Shown: piece after piece, positions 1-12,044 of the stretch | Position numbering within the stretch: the first letter of the stretch is position 1 | Layout of the letters: each line of letters starts with the position of its first letter | Origin: Armadillidium nasatum | Taxonomy: Eukaryota; Arthropoda; Malacostraca; Isopoda; Armadillidiidae | Length of the DNA stretch: 20,776 nucleotides | NCBI GenBank assembly: GCA_009176605.1 | Contig: SEYY01023880.1 | Coordinates: 10,001-30,776 of the forward strand | Reading direction: 5' to 3' | The notes under the pieces: generated by a model | Databases searched by the model: none | Told to the model about the DNA's origin: nothing | The model's input: only the letters and a program-made list of their open reading frames with translations | Program-made: the position numbers and the translations under genes

Positions 1-716
<716 letters not shown>

Positions 717-1670
717 TCAATACGAATTTATCCACATTTTTTTAATTTTGCGCGCATATGATTTTGTTGATCTTTCATTTTTTTTTAAGTCGTCAGGAAA
801 ATTGTTATATAGAATTGTGGAGGTATAGCTTACTGCTTGTCGTGCTTTACTGAGCCTGTAGAATAGGGTTATTAGGTTCTTGTAATTTCTTAAATTATTC
901 CTATCTCAGTTTGATTTTTTTTAGGATTTGCTTTTAGGAATTCGCATGTGTTATTATTTATTATTTTGTGTATTTCCTTTAGGAGAGAGATGTTTAGAAG
1001 ATTATCAAATTATTATCAAATATGTTAAGTTTTTTGAATAACGCTTGTGTATAACTATAAAAGTCTCTGCTGCAGCTGAGAAGTCTTATGATTCGTTTTT
1101 GCATTCTTATGATTTGATGTGTGTTTGTTTTGTTTGTTGTTCTATAAACAGAAGACAGTAAAGTATGTGGGGGTGAATGTGGAAAAAGTATATTTTTCAT
1201 ACAACATACAGTGGAATGGATTTTGTTAATTTAACTAGAATGTCCATATACTTTGCGAGTTTATTTACTAATGTGTTTATGTGATTTTTACATGTTAATT
1301 GTCATCTATAATGACTCCCAGGATTTTCGCGGCATTTGTTCTGGTTAGCTCAAAAACTTTTAGTTTAAATTTTAAAATCATTTCCTATATTCTTGTTTCT
1401 TATTGTAATGTAAGAGGTTTTTTGAATGTTTAATGATAGTTTATTTGAATCGACCCATCTCGTGATGTTTGTTAAAGAGCTTTCAACTTTTTCTGAGAGT
1501 GTTTCGGGGTTCTTGTCATTGATCAGTATATATATATATCATCTGCGAACGAGACAGAGAAGGAGTTGTGTGAGTTTATTAAGTCTTTTGTATATATTGA
1601 AAATAGAAGCGGAGCAAGTATGGACCCCTGTATGACACCAGTTTTATTTTTTGTGTGTTAGAGAGTATAT
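717..1670 (-). pseudogene. 3' part of a CR1/Daphne-like non-LTR retrotransposon RT, 5'-truncated and decayed
   Basis: On the minus strand the order of conserved blocks is that of the C-terminal half of a CR1-type ORF2. RT motif 4 is at about 1590-1640 (GVIQGSILAPLLF). The RT catalytic box reads FADD at 1538-1549. The post-catalytic block KILGVIIDD is at about 1303-1330. A thumb-type block (MQKRIIRLL...) is followed by LFKKLNIFD around 1010-1110. The terminal block LYNNFPDDLKK lies at about 770-812, and the frame ends with TGA at 717-719. The palm upstream of motif 4, the endonuclease and ORF1 are missing, so the copy is truncated at about 1670, where TA/AAT repeats begin. Stops (for example after the IIDDN block) and at least one frame change show it is dead. 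Clade assignment follows the C-terminal block pattern known for CR1-like elements and is moderately secure; the RT assignment itself is strong. Confidence 0.82.
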
Positions 1671-1746
1671 ACTATAATAATATATATTATAATAAAAATA
1701 ATAATGATAATGATTATCATTAAAATATAAAAATAATAATAATAAT

Positions 1747-1829
<83 letters not shown>

Positions 1830-1845
1830 TAATAATAATAATTTG
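1671..1845. repeat. TA/AAT low complexity with (AAT)n array
   Basis: Mixed ataataatat sequence leads into an (AAT)n run that is uninterrupted from about 1749 to 1827 and continues imperfectly to 1841. It abuts the truncated 5' side of the minus-strand RT remnant at 717-1670. Confidence 0.92.
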
Positions 1846-1977
1846 AGTATAAGAATTAAGAGACGAAAATATAAAAAAAGCCAACCAGGCAAAAACTTTT
1901 GTTCAACTGTAAATAACAATAATAAATTCAAATGAATATATGATTAATAAAATAAATTTAAGTAAATAAATGTAAAT

Positions 1978-2400
1978 TTAAAAATTAAAACTATCAAAAA
2001 CACTGTCAGAATCACTATCAGTGTCATTAACATACTTCATGTCCAGCTGTTCTCTAGCTTCAATTGGTAATAGCATCAATTCAGGGTCGGGTGTTTGTAC
2101 TTCCACATTGACAGTTTCTACCTTGTCTGTTTGCGTAACCCTGAGCCCTTAGTGTTTTGACTGATGGAAATAGAAGAGACAAAATTGATTGTATGAATGA
2201 GCGTAGTCGGGCTTTTGATGAGCTGAAAAGACGAATGAAAGAATCAGTAATGCTACCCTTCCCCGATTTTTCACAGCAAGGAAAACGATTAGAATTGTTT
2301 GAGGACTCTTTTGGGATTGGAATGAGAGCTGGCCTTTGTCAGAAGCAGGGTGGCGAAGAGAAGAGTAATCATCCACAACTCCCACTTGTTCAGCGCTTGT
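1978..2400 (-). pseudogene. Downstream part of the BEL/Pao-like remnant, with acidic Asp/Ser C-terminal tail
   Basis: One minus-strand frame runs from about 2400 to a TAA at 1978-1980, broken once by TAA at 2149-2151. The upstream part resembles no family I know. After the internal stop the frame stays open for 56 codons and ends in an acidic tail (NDTDSDSDSVFDSFNF) before the final stop. Spacing and strand place it directly downstream of the protease segment at 2390-2790, so it probably belongs to the same element, but no RT, RNase H or integrase motif is visible. It could also be unrelated sequence that is open by chance, since 56 codons is short. Function unknown. Confidence 0.4.
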
Positions 2401-2790
2401 GAAAGAAAAGCATCAACAATAGAGAGTGAGCTGCAGAAGTTGTACTGAACTCATTATGTGCGATGGATAGTTCAAGGGGATATAGATGTTTAATAAGGTA
2501 CAGGTTGATTTGACCCCCTGGAGTTTTAACAAATACAAAACGTATTTTCCCATCGTCTCCCAGTACATCTAGATTAGGATCTATGAAATTAGAACAACAA
2601 ATGTTCATTTCCAAATTAATGTTTCGTAAAGAACGTACCTGTTCACCTAAAAAAAAAAAAGGAAGGGAATCTACATCTAGTTTCAATTTCTCCAAAATAT
2701 TGCAGTTGAAATAGCTCCTTTGAGAACCTAAGTCCAAAAGTACTCTGGCAGACACAGTTTTGTTACCATTTCTAATTTTGAGAGATATTT
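2390..2790 (-). pseudogene. Retropepsin-like aspartic protease segment of BEL/Pao-like element (DUF1758-like)
   Basis: The minus-strand frame carries ARVLLDLGSQRSYF at about 2715-2757, followed by ILEKLKLDVDSL. This is the pattern of the retropepsin-like (DUF1758) domain of BEL/Pao and related LTR elements, where the catalytic aspartate sits in LLDSGS or LLDTGS. Here the middle residue is Leu (D-L-G rather than D-S/T-G), which in a functional protease would be unusual and suggests decay. A run of A on the plus strand at about 2649-2660 gives a string of Phe codons that may be an expanded homopolymer. The frame stops at 2390. The enzyme would normally cut the Gag-Pol polyprotein in virus-like particles. 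It lies downstream of the gag segment on the same strand, as expected. Confidence 0.7.
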
Positions 2791-3964
2791 GGAAGAATTT
2801 GGTCAGAAGAAGAATTTCCTGTATTTATACAGAGGTTATTTCTATCTGTACATTCATCCACCAGATTCTGAGCCTCGGCAGAAGAAGTGGAGGCACCTTT
2901 AACTTCTTTTTTCACTTTACTCTTCTTATTGGATGAACAAAGGGCAGTTATGTGGGCACCGCTCGATACGGATAGAAATGAAGAAGGAAGTTTGTCTACC
3001 ACTACGTGACTAACAAACATGTTGCCTCGGTGTTCCCTCTTCCAAGAAATCCAAATCATACTCCTTTTAACTCATGTAAGTGAGCACGAACTTCTGACAA
3101 AAAGAACCGGATGGCATCTAGGTTTTTGTTGTCCAAAACTGGAGCTGAATCTATTTTGTGGATAAGAGTATCTACTAAAAAGGGCACGTCCAAATAGATC
3201 TCTTTAAGGATGTTTAAACCCAAAATGTAGTTTCATCTTCATTACTAAGATGTTCTATATCTCAGAGTGCATAGCTCTGAAGGTGATCTTTCAAATATTT
3301 TAGTTTGGCTGCATTAGAGATGCCCTTTCTACAGCAATATACATTTTCAAAAGACAGTATGAAAGACCGAAACTCACATTTGTCTTCTCCTCCAGAGAAA
3401 TTACGGCACTTGAGAGCAGGAATTTTAAGCTCTTGCTGAGACTTAAACCTCTTCATAATAGACTGCAATTCTTCTCTTGATATGTGATCTCCTTGCTGTA
3501 AATGGAAAGGTGAGGCTGACTCTTTGGGTAAGACGTTGGAATGAGGCCTAATCCCATGAATAATTCTCCGTAGTTGTAAGTGGTAATTTGTAGAATTGAC
3601 CACTTCTTCGTTTAAGAGAGTCTGGTCGCACTTCATGAGTTCAGACTCACATATCTTGGCCTCTATTTCGTGATCATATTGTCTCACCTCCTCTAATCGG
3701 AGATTTACTTCTTCCAATATGGTTTCCATAAGAGAAGGATTATCATCTTCATGAGGTTCTTTTGAAAAAGGTTTCAGCAATATGGTTATTTTTCGCTTTA
3801 CGATGCCTCTGGAGCATCTCAAAGGTCTGACTCTCTTCCTCAATGGCTTGTAAAAGACTCTTCTTTTCCTCTGAGGTGTTGGTTACCTCTGCTATGCCCA
3901 AGTCACTTAAAATGTGTCTTCGAGCGAGTCTAAAATGGATGAAGTTGGTGCTGCCATATTTCAA
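2791..3964 (-). pseudogene. Gag region of a BEL/Pao-like LTR retrotransposon (DUF1759-like), frameshifted
   Basis: Minus-strand frames begin with an ATG at 3964 and switch frame near 3780-3843. They then continue through a charged, probably coiled-coil stretch (ILEEVNLRLEEVRQYDHEIE) to a block around 3262-3420 reading LKIPALKCRNFSGG, then FRSFILSFENVY, then AAKLKYLKDHL. This matches the known DUF1759 pattern: short Leu/Pro lead, Phe-x-Gly, Phe-x-x-Phe, and Lys-x-x-Tyr-Leu before a Leu-rich helix. The downstream half continues at about 3065-3225 (FLVDTLIHKIDSAPV, then LSEVRAHLHELKGV) after a TGA at 3262-3264 and a further frame change. Around 2930-2980 a SGAHITALC motif resembles the His-Cys end of the zinc knuckle, with partner cysteines not recognisable. 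At least two frameshifts and one nonsense codon make it a pseudogene. It would have encoded the capsid-like structural protein. LTRs were not recognised. Confidence 0.7.
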
Positions 3965-4055
3965 GGTACTGAAGGCTAGTTGAAAGGAATTATTAAATAT
4001 GAAGAGCGAGTCAAGAGCTGCAAAGAGCGAAAAGATTAAATATCACAATCGCACC
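3965..4055. other. Short unique linker between gag remnant and TA tract
   Basis: A purine-rich, unremarkable sequence separates the presumed gag start from the microsatellite. It is too short to hold a complete LTR. Any 5' LTR would have to lie beyond the TA tract or has been lost. Confidence 0.5.
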
Positions 4056-5445
<1,390 letters not shown>

Positions 5446-5678
5446 TTCCATGCTGGTGAGTTTGTTTTTTTTCTGTTTGTTTGTGTTTTATGGTCTTGGA
5501 TATGATGCTCTGTGTTTTGTGTTACTAGAATTGAATTTGTTGTTTTTTGTGATTTATGATGCTGAAATTAAATGAATTTTGATCTTTGCTTACTTGAGTT
5601 TAGATTTTTGACTAGTGTTGTTGAAGTTAAGGGTTTTTGTGGATTGATTGATTGAGAATGGCGCTTTTGTGTTTTGCA
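5446..5678. repeat. T/G-rich low-complexity stretch
   Basis: The plus strand is strongly biased to T and G (the minus strand is A/C-rich). Two related copies of the word attgagaatggygyttttgtg occur at about 5652-5672 and 5713-5734. It lies immediately 3' (on the minus strand) of the RT frame ending at 5679 and may be that element's 3' untranslated region or a decayed (CA)n tail. Confidence 0.5.
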
Positions 5679-7216
5679 TTAGAGAATTTGAACGATTTTT
5701 TGTGGCATATGTGATTGAGAATGGTGTTTTTGTGGAAATATGTTGATGAAATTAAATGTTTTTTTGTGTATGTGCGTGTGTGCATGCATGCTTGTGCTTG
5801 TGTGTATGTGTGTGTGCTTGTGTTTGTGTGTGTGTATGTTTGTGTTTTGTGTTAATGTGATGTTTTGTGAATTGGGATGATGAAGTGCGTTGAGAAGATG
5901 ATTTGGTTGGCGGGTGTTGAGATAATTTTGAGTTATGATGGTGTGTATGTGTTTGATTAGTGGTGTGTTGTTTGCAGTAGGTGGAATGGTTCTGAATATG
6001 TTACTGTAGTAAGGGGCAGGGGATGATGAAGGTAATTTTAGACGGTGTCTTGTGTGGTCTTGTAGGGTATAGTGACAGGGGTATGATATGTCTAGGGTGT
6101 TTGTGTAGAATTGGGTTCCTATAATGTCAAGGTGTGTAAGGATCAGGAGTATTTTTATTTCTTCGTGTAAATGTTGAATTGGAGTGGTTCTAGTGCAACC
6201 TGTGATAATTTGAAGAGCGGTATTTTGGGATTTTTGTAACTTCTCTATGTTTGAGGGTGAGGTGACAGGAAACCAGGCTGGAGATGCGTAATTAGGTGTA
6301 GGTCTGATGATCTGTTTGTATGCTATGATGAGGGTGGTTAGTTCGTTACTGAAATTGTTATGTGACAGTGTTCGAATGATGTTTAATTTCCTGTTTGCAG
6401 TGTTGGTTATGTTTTCGATGTGTTTTGAGAAGGTGAAGTGTGTGTCATATGTGAGGCCTAGGATCTTTGGAAATTTGTTTAATTAAAGGAATGAAGGTAT
6501 TATTTAGTTTTACTTGGGGTTGGAGGAAAAATTGGTGTCTGTCGGTAGTGATAAGAGTAATTGAGGATTTTAGCCAAGTTTCCAGTTGTTGGATGTATGA
6601 TTGAGTGAGTGTGGTGGCTGTGGGTATGGAGGGGTTTTGTATTGTGATGGATATGTCGTCGGCGTATGTTATTAGTTTTATGTCTGGTGTTTGTGGGGTG
6701 GGTAGGTCTGCTGTGTTCAGGTTAAATAATAGAGGGGATAGGATGGCTCCCTGTGGGACACCAATTCTTAGTTTTACTGTTTTTGAAAGATGGTTTTTGT
6801 TGGAGACTTGAGCTATACGATCGGAGAGGAAGTTGGTAATCCATTTTTTTATAATTGTTGGGTACGGGTGAATGTAGGATTTTTTGAAACAAATGCTTTG
6901 TTGATGTCGATGGCAATGAGTATGGTCCTGTGGGATGTTTTTTTTGTTCAGGCCATTTATTATGTTTTGCAAGATAGTGGTGAGGGCCGTGGTGGTTGAG
7001 TGGGATTTCCTGAATCTGTGTTGAAATTGTGGGGTTTGCATGAGTGGTTGGATTTTTGAATGAATGAGTTTTTTCTAAGAGTTTGCATAGTGTTGATAGG
7101 AGGGAGATCGGGCGGTATGAAGATGGGAGATTTGGGTCTTTCCTGGATTTTAGTTTGGGGGTAATTATTGCCTTCTTCCATATTACAAGGATGAAGTTGT
7201 GTGTATAAATATACAT
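5679..7216 (-). pseudogene. Non-LTR retrotransposon RT and C-terminal region, 5'-truncated, frameshifted
   Basis: The minus strand carries an RT domain in three consecutive frames. Near 7090-7200 are WKKAIITPKLKSRKD and YRPISLLSTLCKLLEK (RT motifs 0-1). In the 7041-6445 frame come FRKSHSTTTAL (motif 2), GVPQGAILSPLLF (motif 4) and the catalytic box YADD at 6655-6666. After a one-base frame change near 6480 the third frame starts with KILGLTYDTHFTFSKHI (post-catalytic motif) at 6476. It then runs 265 codons without a stop to TAA at 5679-5681, through PNYASPAWF, QKSQNTALQIITG and HLHEEIKILL. No Met codon occurs until near the end, so ATG-based scans miss this third segment. The motif 3 aspartate block (expected -D-x-x-K-AFD) is not recognisable between frames. 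The endonuclease and ORF1 are missing. It differs from the RTs at 717-1670 and 10309-14863, so it is a separate lineage. Clade not assigned. Confidence 0.82.
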
Positions 7217-7596
<380 letters not shown>

Positions 7597-8018
7597 ATAG
7601 TGATTTATTTCTAGGAAATCTAATTTTAATGATCGAAATTAAGGGCAATGAAGGGATGAGCATATTTTATTTGGACGTTTAGAATCACAGGGTTTCATCT
7701 TCAGCTAAAATGAAATTAAAAGGAAAAAAAAAATTATTAAAATTTAAAATATTGAAAAATTTTAGGAAAGAACAAAAAGTATTAAGTAAAAACGCACCAC
7801 AACTGATGAGAACATCTTCCCGACAGAACAGACTGGAAAATCACAGGAATTAAGCAATAGGAAAAAGTAAAAAAGTTTGTTGGTTCATGAGAAAAAAATA
7901 AATAAATAAAAAAGCACAAAAATTTACATATAATTAGCAGAAGAAAAACTAAAAATAAGATAAAACAATAAAATAGAAAATTGATAAAAAAAAAAAAATC
8001 AATTTAAAAGATTAAAAA
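7597..8018. other. A-rich sequence with a possible retroelement tail on the minus strand
   Basis: No reading frame supported. Read on the minus strand, 7655-7705 contains gctgaagatgaaaccctg, then taaacgtcc, then aataaa. This resembles the 3' tails of some Penelope-like and other retroelements, which carry a ctga-n-ga...gaaacgtc signature and a polyadenylation signal. The match is short and the gaaac core is altered, so this is only a suggestion. The remainder is A-rich on the plus strand. Confidence 0.3.
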
Positions 8019-9003
<985 letters not shown>

Positions 9004-9174
9004 CTTCTATTTCCTGATTTTGTTATTTTATTTATAACTTCTATTCCGAATAAAAATTAATTTCATATTTTATATGCGTTGCATCAATGTTAATTCTTTG
9101 ATTCATCTATATAAGTGGGTCATTCTCAATATAATTTTATCTCTGATTTATATTCTCATCTTTCAAAATCAGCT

Positions 9175-9475
9175 GTCATATATGGTCACTACTCATCCTT
9201 TAAATCTAACAATTTTGAGGTGTTTCCCAAGGTTTTTTTTTATCTCCTTTCTTCTTAATACTTTTTTTATGAAGGAATACTATGAACTACTTCATTACCT
9301 ATCCATTCTGATGTTTATTTCAGCTGTTTAGATGGTCAGTACTCATCCTTTAAATCTTACAACTGCGCCGTTCCTCAAGGTTCTCTTCTATCCCTTATCC
9401 TTTAAATACACTTTATGAAGGAATTCTATGAGCTACATCATCATCATCTATCCATTCTGAGGTCGATTTCTTTAA
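9175..9475 (+). repeat. Two diverged direct copies of a small RT-derived segment
   Basis: Copy 1 (about 9181-9330) and copy 2 (about 9331-9475) share the order atggtca(c/g)tactcatcc, tttaaatct, cctttcttct/tcccttatcc, atgaaggaat, ctatgarctac and ctatccattctgakg. Copy 2 also reads DGQYSSFKSYN then VPQGSLLS, which corresponds to the stretch before and through RT motif 4 in the Jockey-like element at 12045-14863 (DGHRSSYKSIN, GVPQGSVLS). Both copies look like decayed duplicates of one RT fragment. No complete domain remains. The intervening spacing of about 150 bp suggests a tandem duplication after insertion. Confidence 0.55.
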
Positions 9476-9511
9476 CTTTCGCTTTTCTTCTCAATTTATA
9501 GTACAAGATAT

Positions 9512-9762
9512 TTGAAGGATGACCTTGAAGCAGTTCACTTTAGAACTTTATAATTGAAGGATGATCTTGAAGCAGTTCACCTCAGAACTTTATACTTGAA
9601 GGATGACCTTCCTGCCGTTCACCTCAGAACTTTGTTCTTGAAGAATGATCTTGAAGCAGTTCAGCTCGAACTTTATACTTGAACGATGACTTCGAAGTAC
9701 TTTACTTCAGATATTTATACTTGAAAGATGACCTTGAAACAGTTTGCCTCAGAACTTTATAC
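9512..9762 (+). repeat. Six-copy 42-bp minisatellite (14-codon unit)
   Basis: Units start at 9512, 9554, 9596, 9638, 9679 and 9721. Five are exactly 42 bp and the fourth is 41 bp. The unit begins ttgaaggatgaccttgaagc and ends with a near-constant agaactttatac. Because 42 is divisible by three, each unit reads as LKDDLEAVHLRTLY or a variant in the plus frame. In that frame unit 1 ends with a stop (TAA at 9551-9553) and unit 4 has a one-base deletion, so the array as it stands is not one open frame. It could be a decayed exon encoding a 14-residue repeat, or a noncoding minisatellite whose period is a multiple of three by chance. No start codon or flanking domain was recognised. Confidence 0.85.
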
Positions 9763-10190
9763 AATTTGTACAACATTTATTTTAAAAGAAAAATAAAACA
9801 TTTTTGTGAAGATAATATTTTAATATTCCAATTGTATTAGCTGATGTATTATTAACATAATTATTATTATTATTATTATTAGTACTATTAATATTATTAT
9901 ATAATTTATTTTATAAATTAGGATTTCTTTAATATTTTCAACTCTGGAGAAGATGAAAATATTCCAAAATTATTTTAGCGGATTTATCGCTAAAAGTTGC
10001 TAGAAGTCGGATCTGTTTAGGAGGAAAAATATCTTGAATAAGAAATAAAAAATAAAAAGTTAATACTAATACTTATGCTACTACTACTACAAAAATAATA
10101 ATAATTATAGTTATTATAATATTGTAGTGTAATAATAATACTCTGAAATAATATAAAAAATTAATTTTGAAGTTAGAGGTATAATATTAA
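9763..10190. other. AT-rich stretch, no gene recognised
   Basis: Contains a short (ATT)n run on the plus strand at about 9860-9883, a few tac/act triplets near 10078-10090, and otherwise featureless AT-rich sequence. Confidence 0.6.
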
Positions 10191-10308
<118 letters not shown>

Positions 10309-11955
10309 TCCTCCTCCTACTTCTTCTCCTCTCAGAGGTCCCATGCCTTTGCTTGTGATTTCATTTGACCAGGTGCATGGGCTTCTGAAGTCTATGAACG
10401 TAGGAAGGCAAGCGGCCCGGATGGCATTCCTCCCCGAGTTTTAAGGGAGTGTGCCTCTGAGCTGGCTCCGTCCCTCGTTCAACTTTTCTCTCTATGCCTC
10501 AATACTAGTACTTTCCCTCAGTGTTGAAAGCGCGCAATAGTTCAACCTATTCCGAAGAAAGGTAGCCGCTCTGATCCTTCTAAATATTGCCCTATAGTTC
10601 TCACTTGTATTCTGTCTAAGATCTTTGAAACTTTTCTTAACTCTCACTTCTTAGATCATCTGTAATCTCATTCCCTTCTTTCTGATCATCAGAATGGCTT
10701 TCGTCGTTCGAGGTCTACTGGTGATATACTTTCCTATCTCACAGATCTATGGTCTTCTGCCCTTAGAGACCATGGGGAGACTTGCGCTTGACATATCTAG
10801 GACGTTTGACCGGGTATGGCATGCGTCACTGCTTTCCAAGCTCCCCTCCTTTGGGTTTCCTCCTTCTCTTTGCCTTTATGTCTAGTTTCTTCTAATCGTT
10901 CCATTTCGGCTGTTGTGATGGAGCGACTTCTTCTTCCTTTTCCTGTCAATAGTGGGTTTCAGGGTTCTGTCTTGTCTCTACTCTATTCTTACTTTTCATT
11001 TAATTCTTCTCAGCTGTTTATCTAACCCTATACATCATATGCCGATGACTCAACCCTCCATTCTTCTACTCATTTCAAATCTGCTCCTTCCTTTGCATCT
11101 AGAGTTGCTTCTCGTCTACATCTTTCCGATTCCATTCTTGCAGATCTGGATAGAATTTCCCAGTGGGGTCGTCTCAACCTTGTGAAATTCAACTCTTTAA
11201 AACTCAACTTCTAGAAATCTCCTCTCAAAGACACTCCTAACTTTTCTATTTTTCGATGGTTCTCCCGTCTCTCCTCTTTACAATATAACTCCTTGGCCTT
11301 CCATAAAAAAAAAATGTCTTGGAAACCTCATATCACAATGGTTGCTAAGCGGCTCAAAGAAGCTGGGAATTCTGTTTAGACTGCGAGAATTTTTTTCTTC
11401 CTCGCAGTTACTCCAATTATACAAGGGTCTCATCCGCCCTTGTATGGAGTACTGCTCTCATATCTGGGGTGGCTCAGGTTTCACCCGTCTTTTGGATAGG
11501 TTGAGTCAGCTAGGCTTAAACTGTCCGCTTTTTACTCTCTTGAATCTTTATCTTTGCGACGTGATGTTGGTTATTGTCTTTTTCTGTAGGTACTAGTCGG
11601 CAAATGCTAGGGGAACTTCCACTCGTGTACCTCCTCTTAACGGCGTCTCGCAGCACACGGGGTGCAATGTCCGCGCATCAATTTGCGTGGACATAGGCAC
11701 TCCTGGCTTGTCCACTGGGTGCATCTTTCTTTCCTGCCCCTCTGTCTGTGGAACTCTCTCGTCTTCTGTATTTTCCTCTGCGTTTAATCTCAATTTCTTT
11801 AAGCCCGCGTCTGCGCCACCTGAATTTGCGTTCGGTGGGTATTGTAGGGTGGTTTTTATTTTCTGGATTTTGTACTCTTTTTCCTTCATTTTATTCTTTA
11901 CACCCCTCCTGTAGGGCTTTGCCCGTGAGGGTGGTGATGTTAAAAAAAAAAAAAA
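10309..11955 (+). mobile_element. Jockey-like non-LTR retrotransposon copy A, 5'-truncated, dead, poly(A)-tailed
   Basis: RT motifs appear in order on the plus strand but in changing frames. KASGPDGIPPRVL is at about 10406-10444, KYCPIVLTCILSKIFET at 10582-10632, QNGFRRSRSTGDIL at 10690-10731, LDISRTFDRVWH (motif 3, catalytic Asp present) at 10788-10823, and YADD at 11038-11049. Then come SWKPHITMVAKRLKEAG (about 11322-11372) and a C-terminal WNSLVF/FNLNFF block near 11750-11800. Stops (for example TGA at about 10523) and frame changes show it is not functional. The tail has the small hairpin gggctttgccc (about 11914-11924) and a 14-A run at 11942-11955. There is no endonuclease domain, as the copy starts just upstream of RT, consistent with target-primed 5' truncation. 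It is related to but clearly diverged from copy B. Confidence 0.85.
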
Positions 11956-11963
11956 TATATTAT

Positions 11964-12012
<49 letters not shown>

Positions 12013-12044
12013 TATTATATATATATATATATATATTATATATA
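11956..12044. repeat. (TA)n tract between retrotransposon copies A and B
   Basis: Alternating TA with a few TTA/TAA breaks, starting directly at the poly(A) end of copy A and ending at the truncated 5' end of copy B. Confidence 0.95.

Noticed and set aside
7655..7710. A functional hammerhead ribozyme
   Set aside because: The GAAA core is changed to TAAA, and no stem partner for the acgtcc segment is found upstream.
11593..11889. 98-codon frame on the minus strand
   Set aside because: It is antisense to the C-terminal end of retrotransposon copy A and has no recognisable content of its own.
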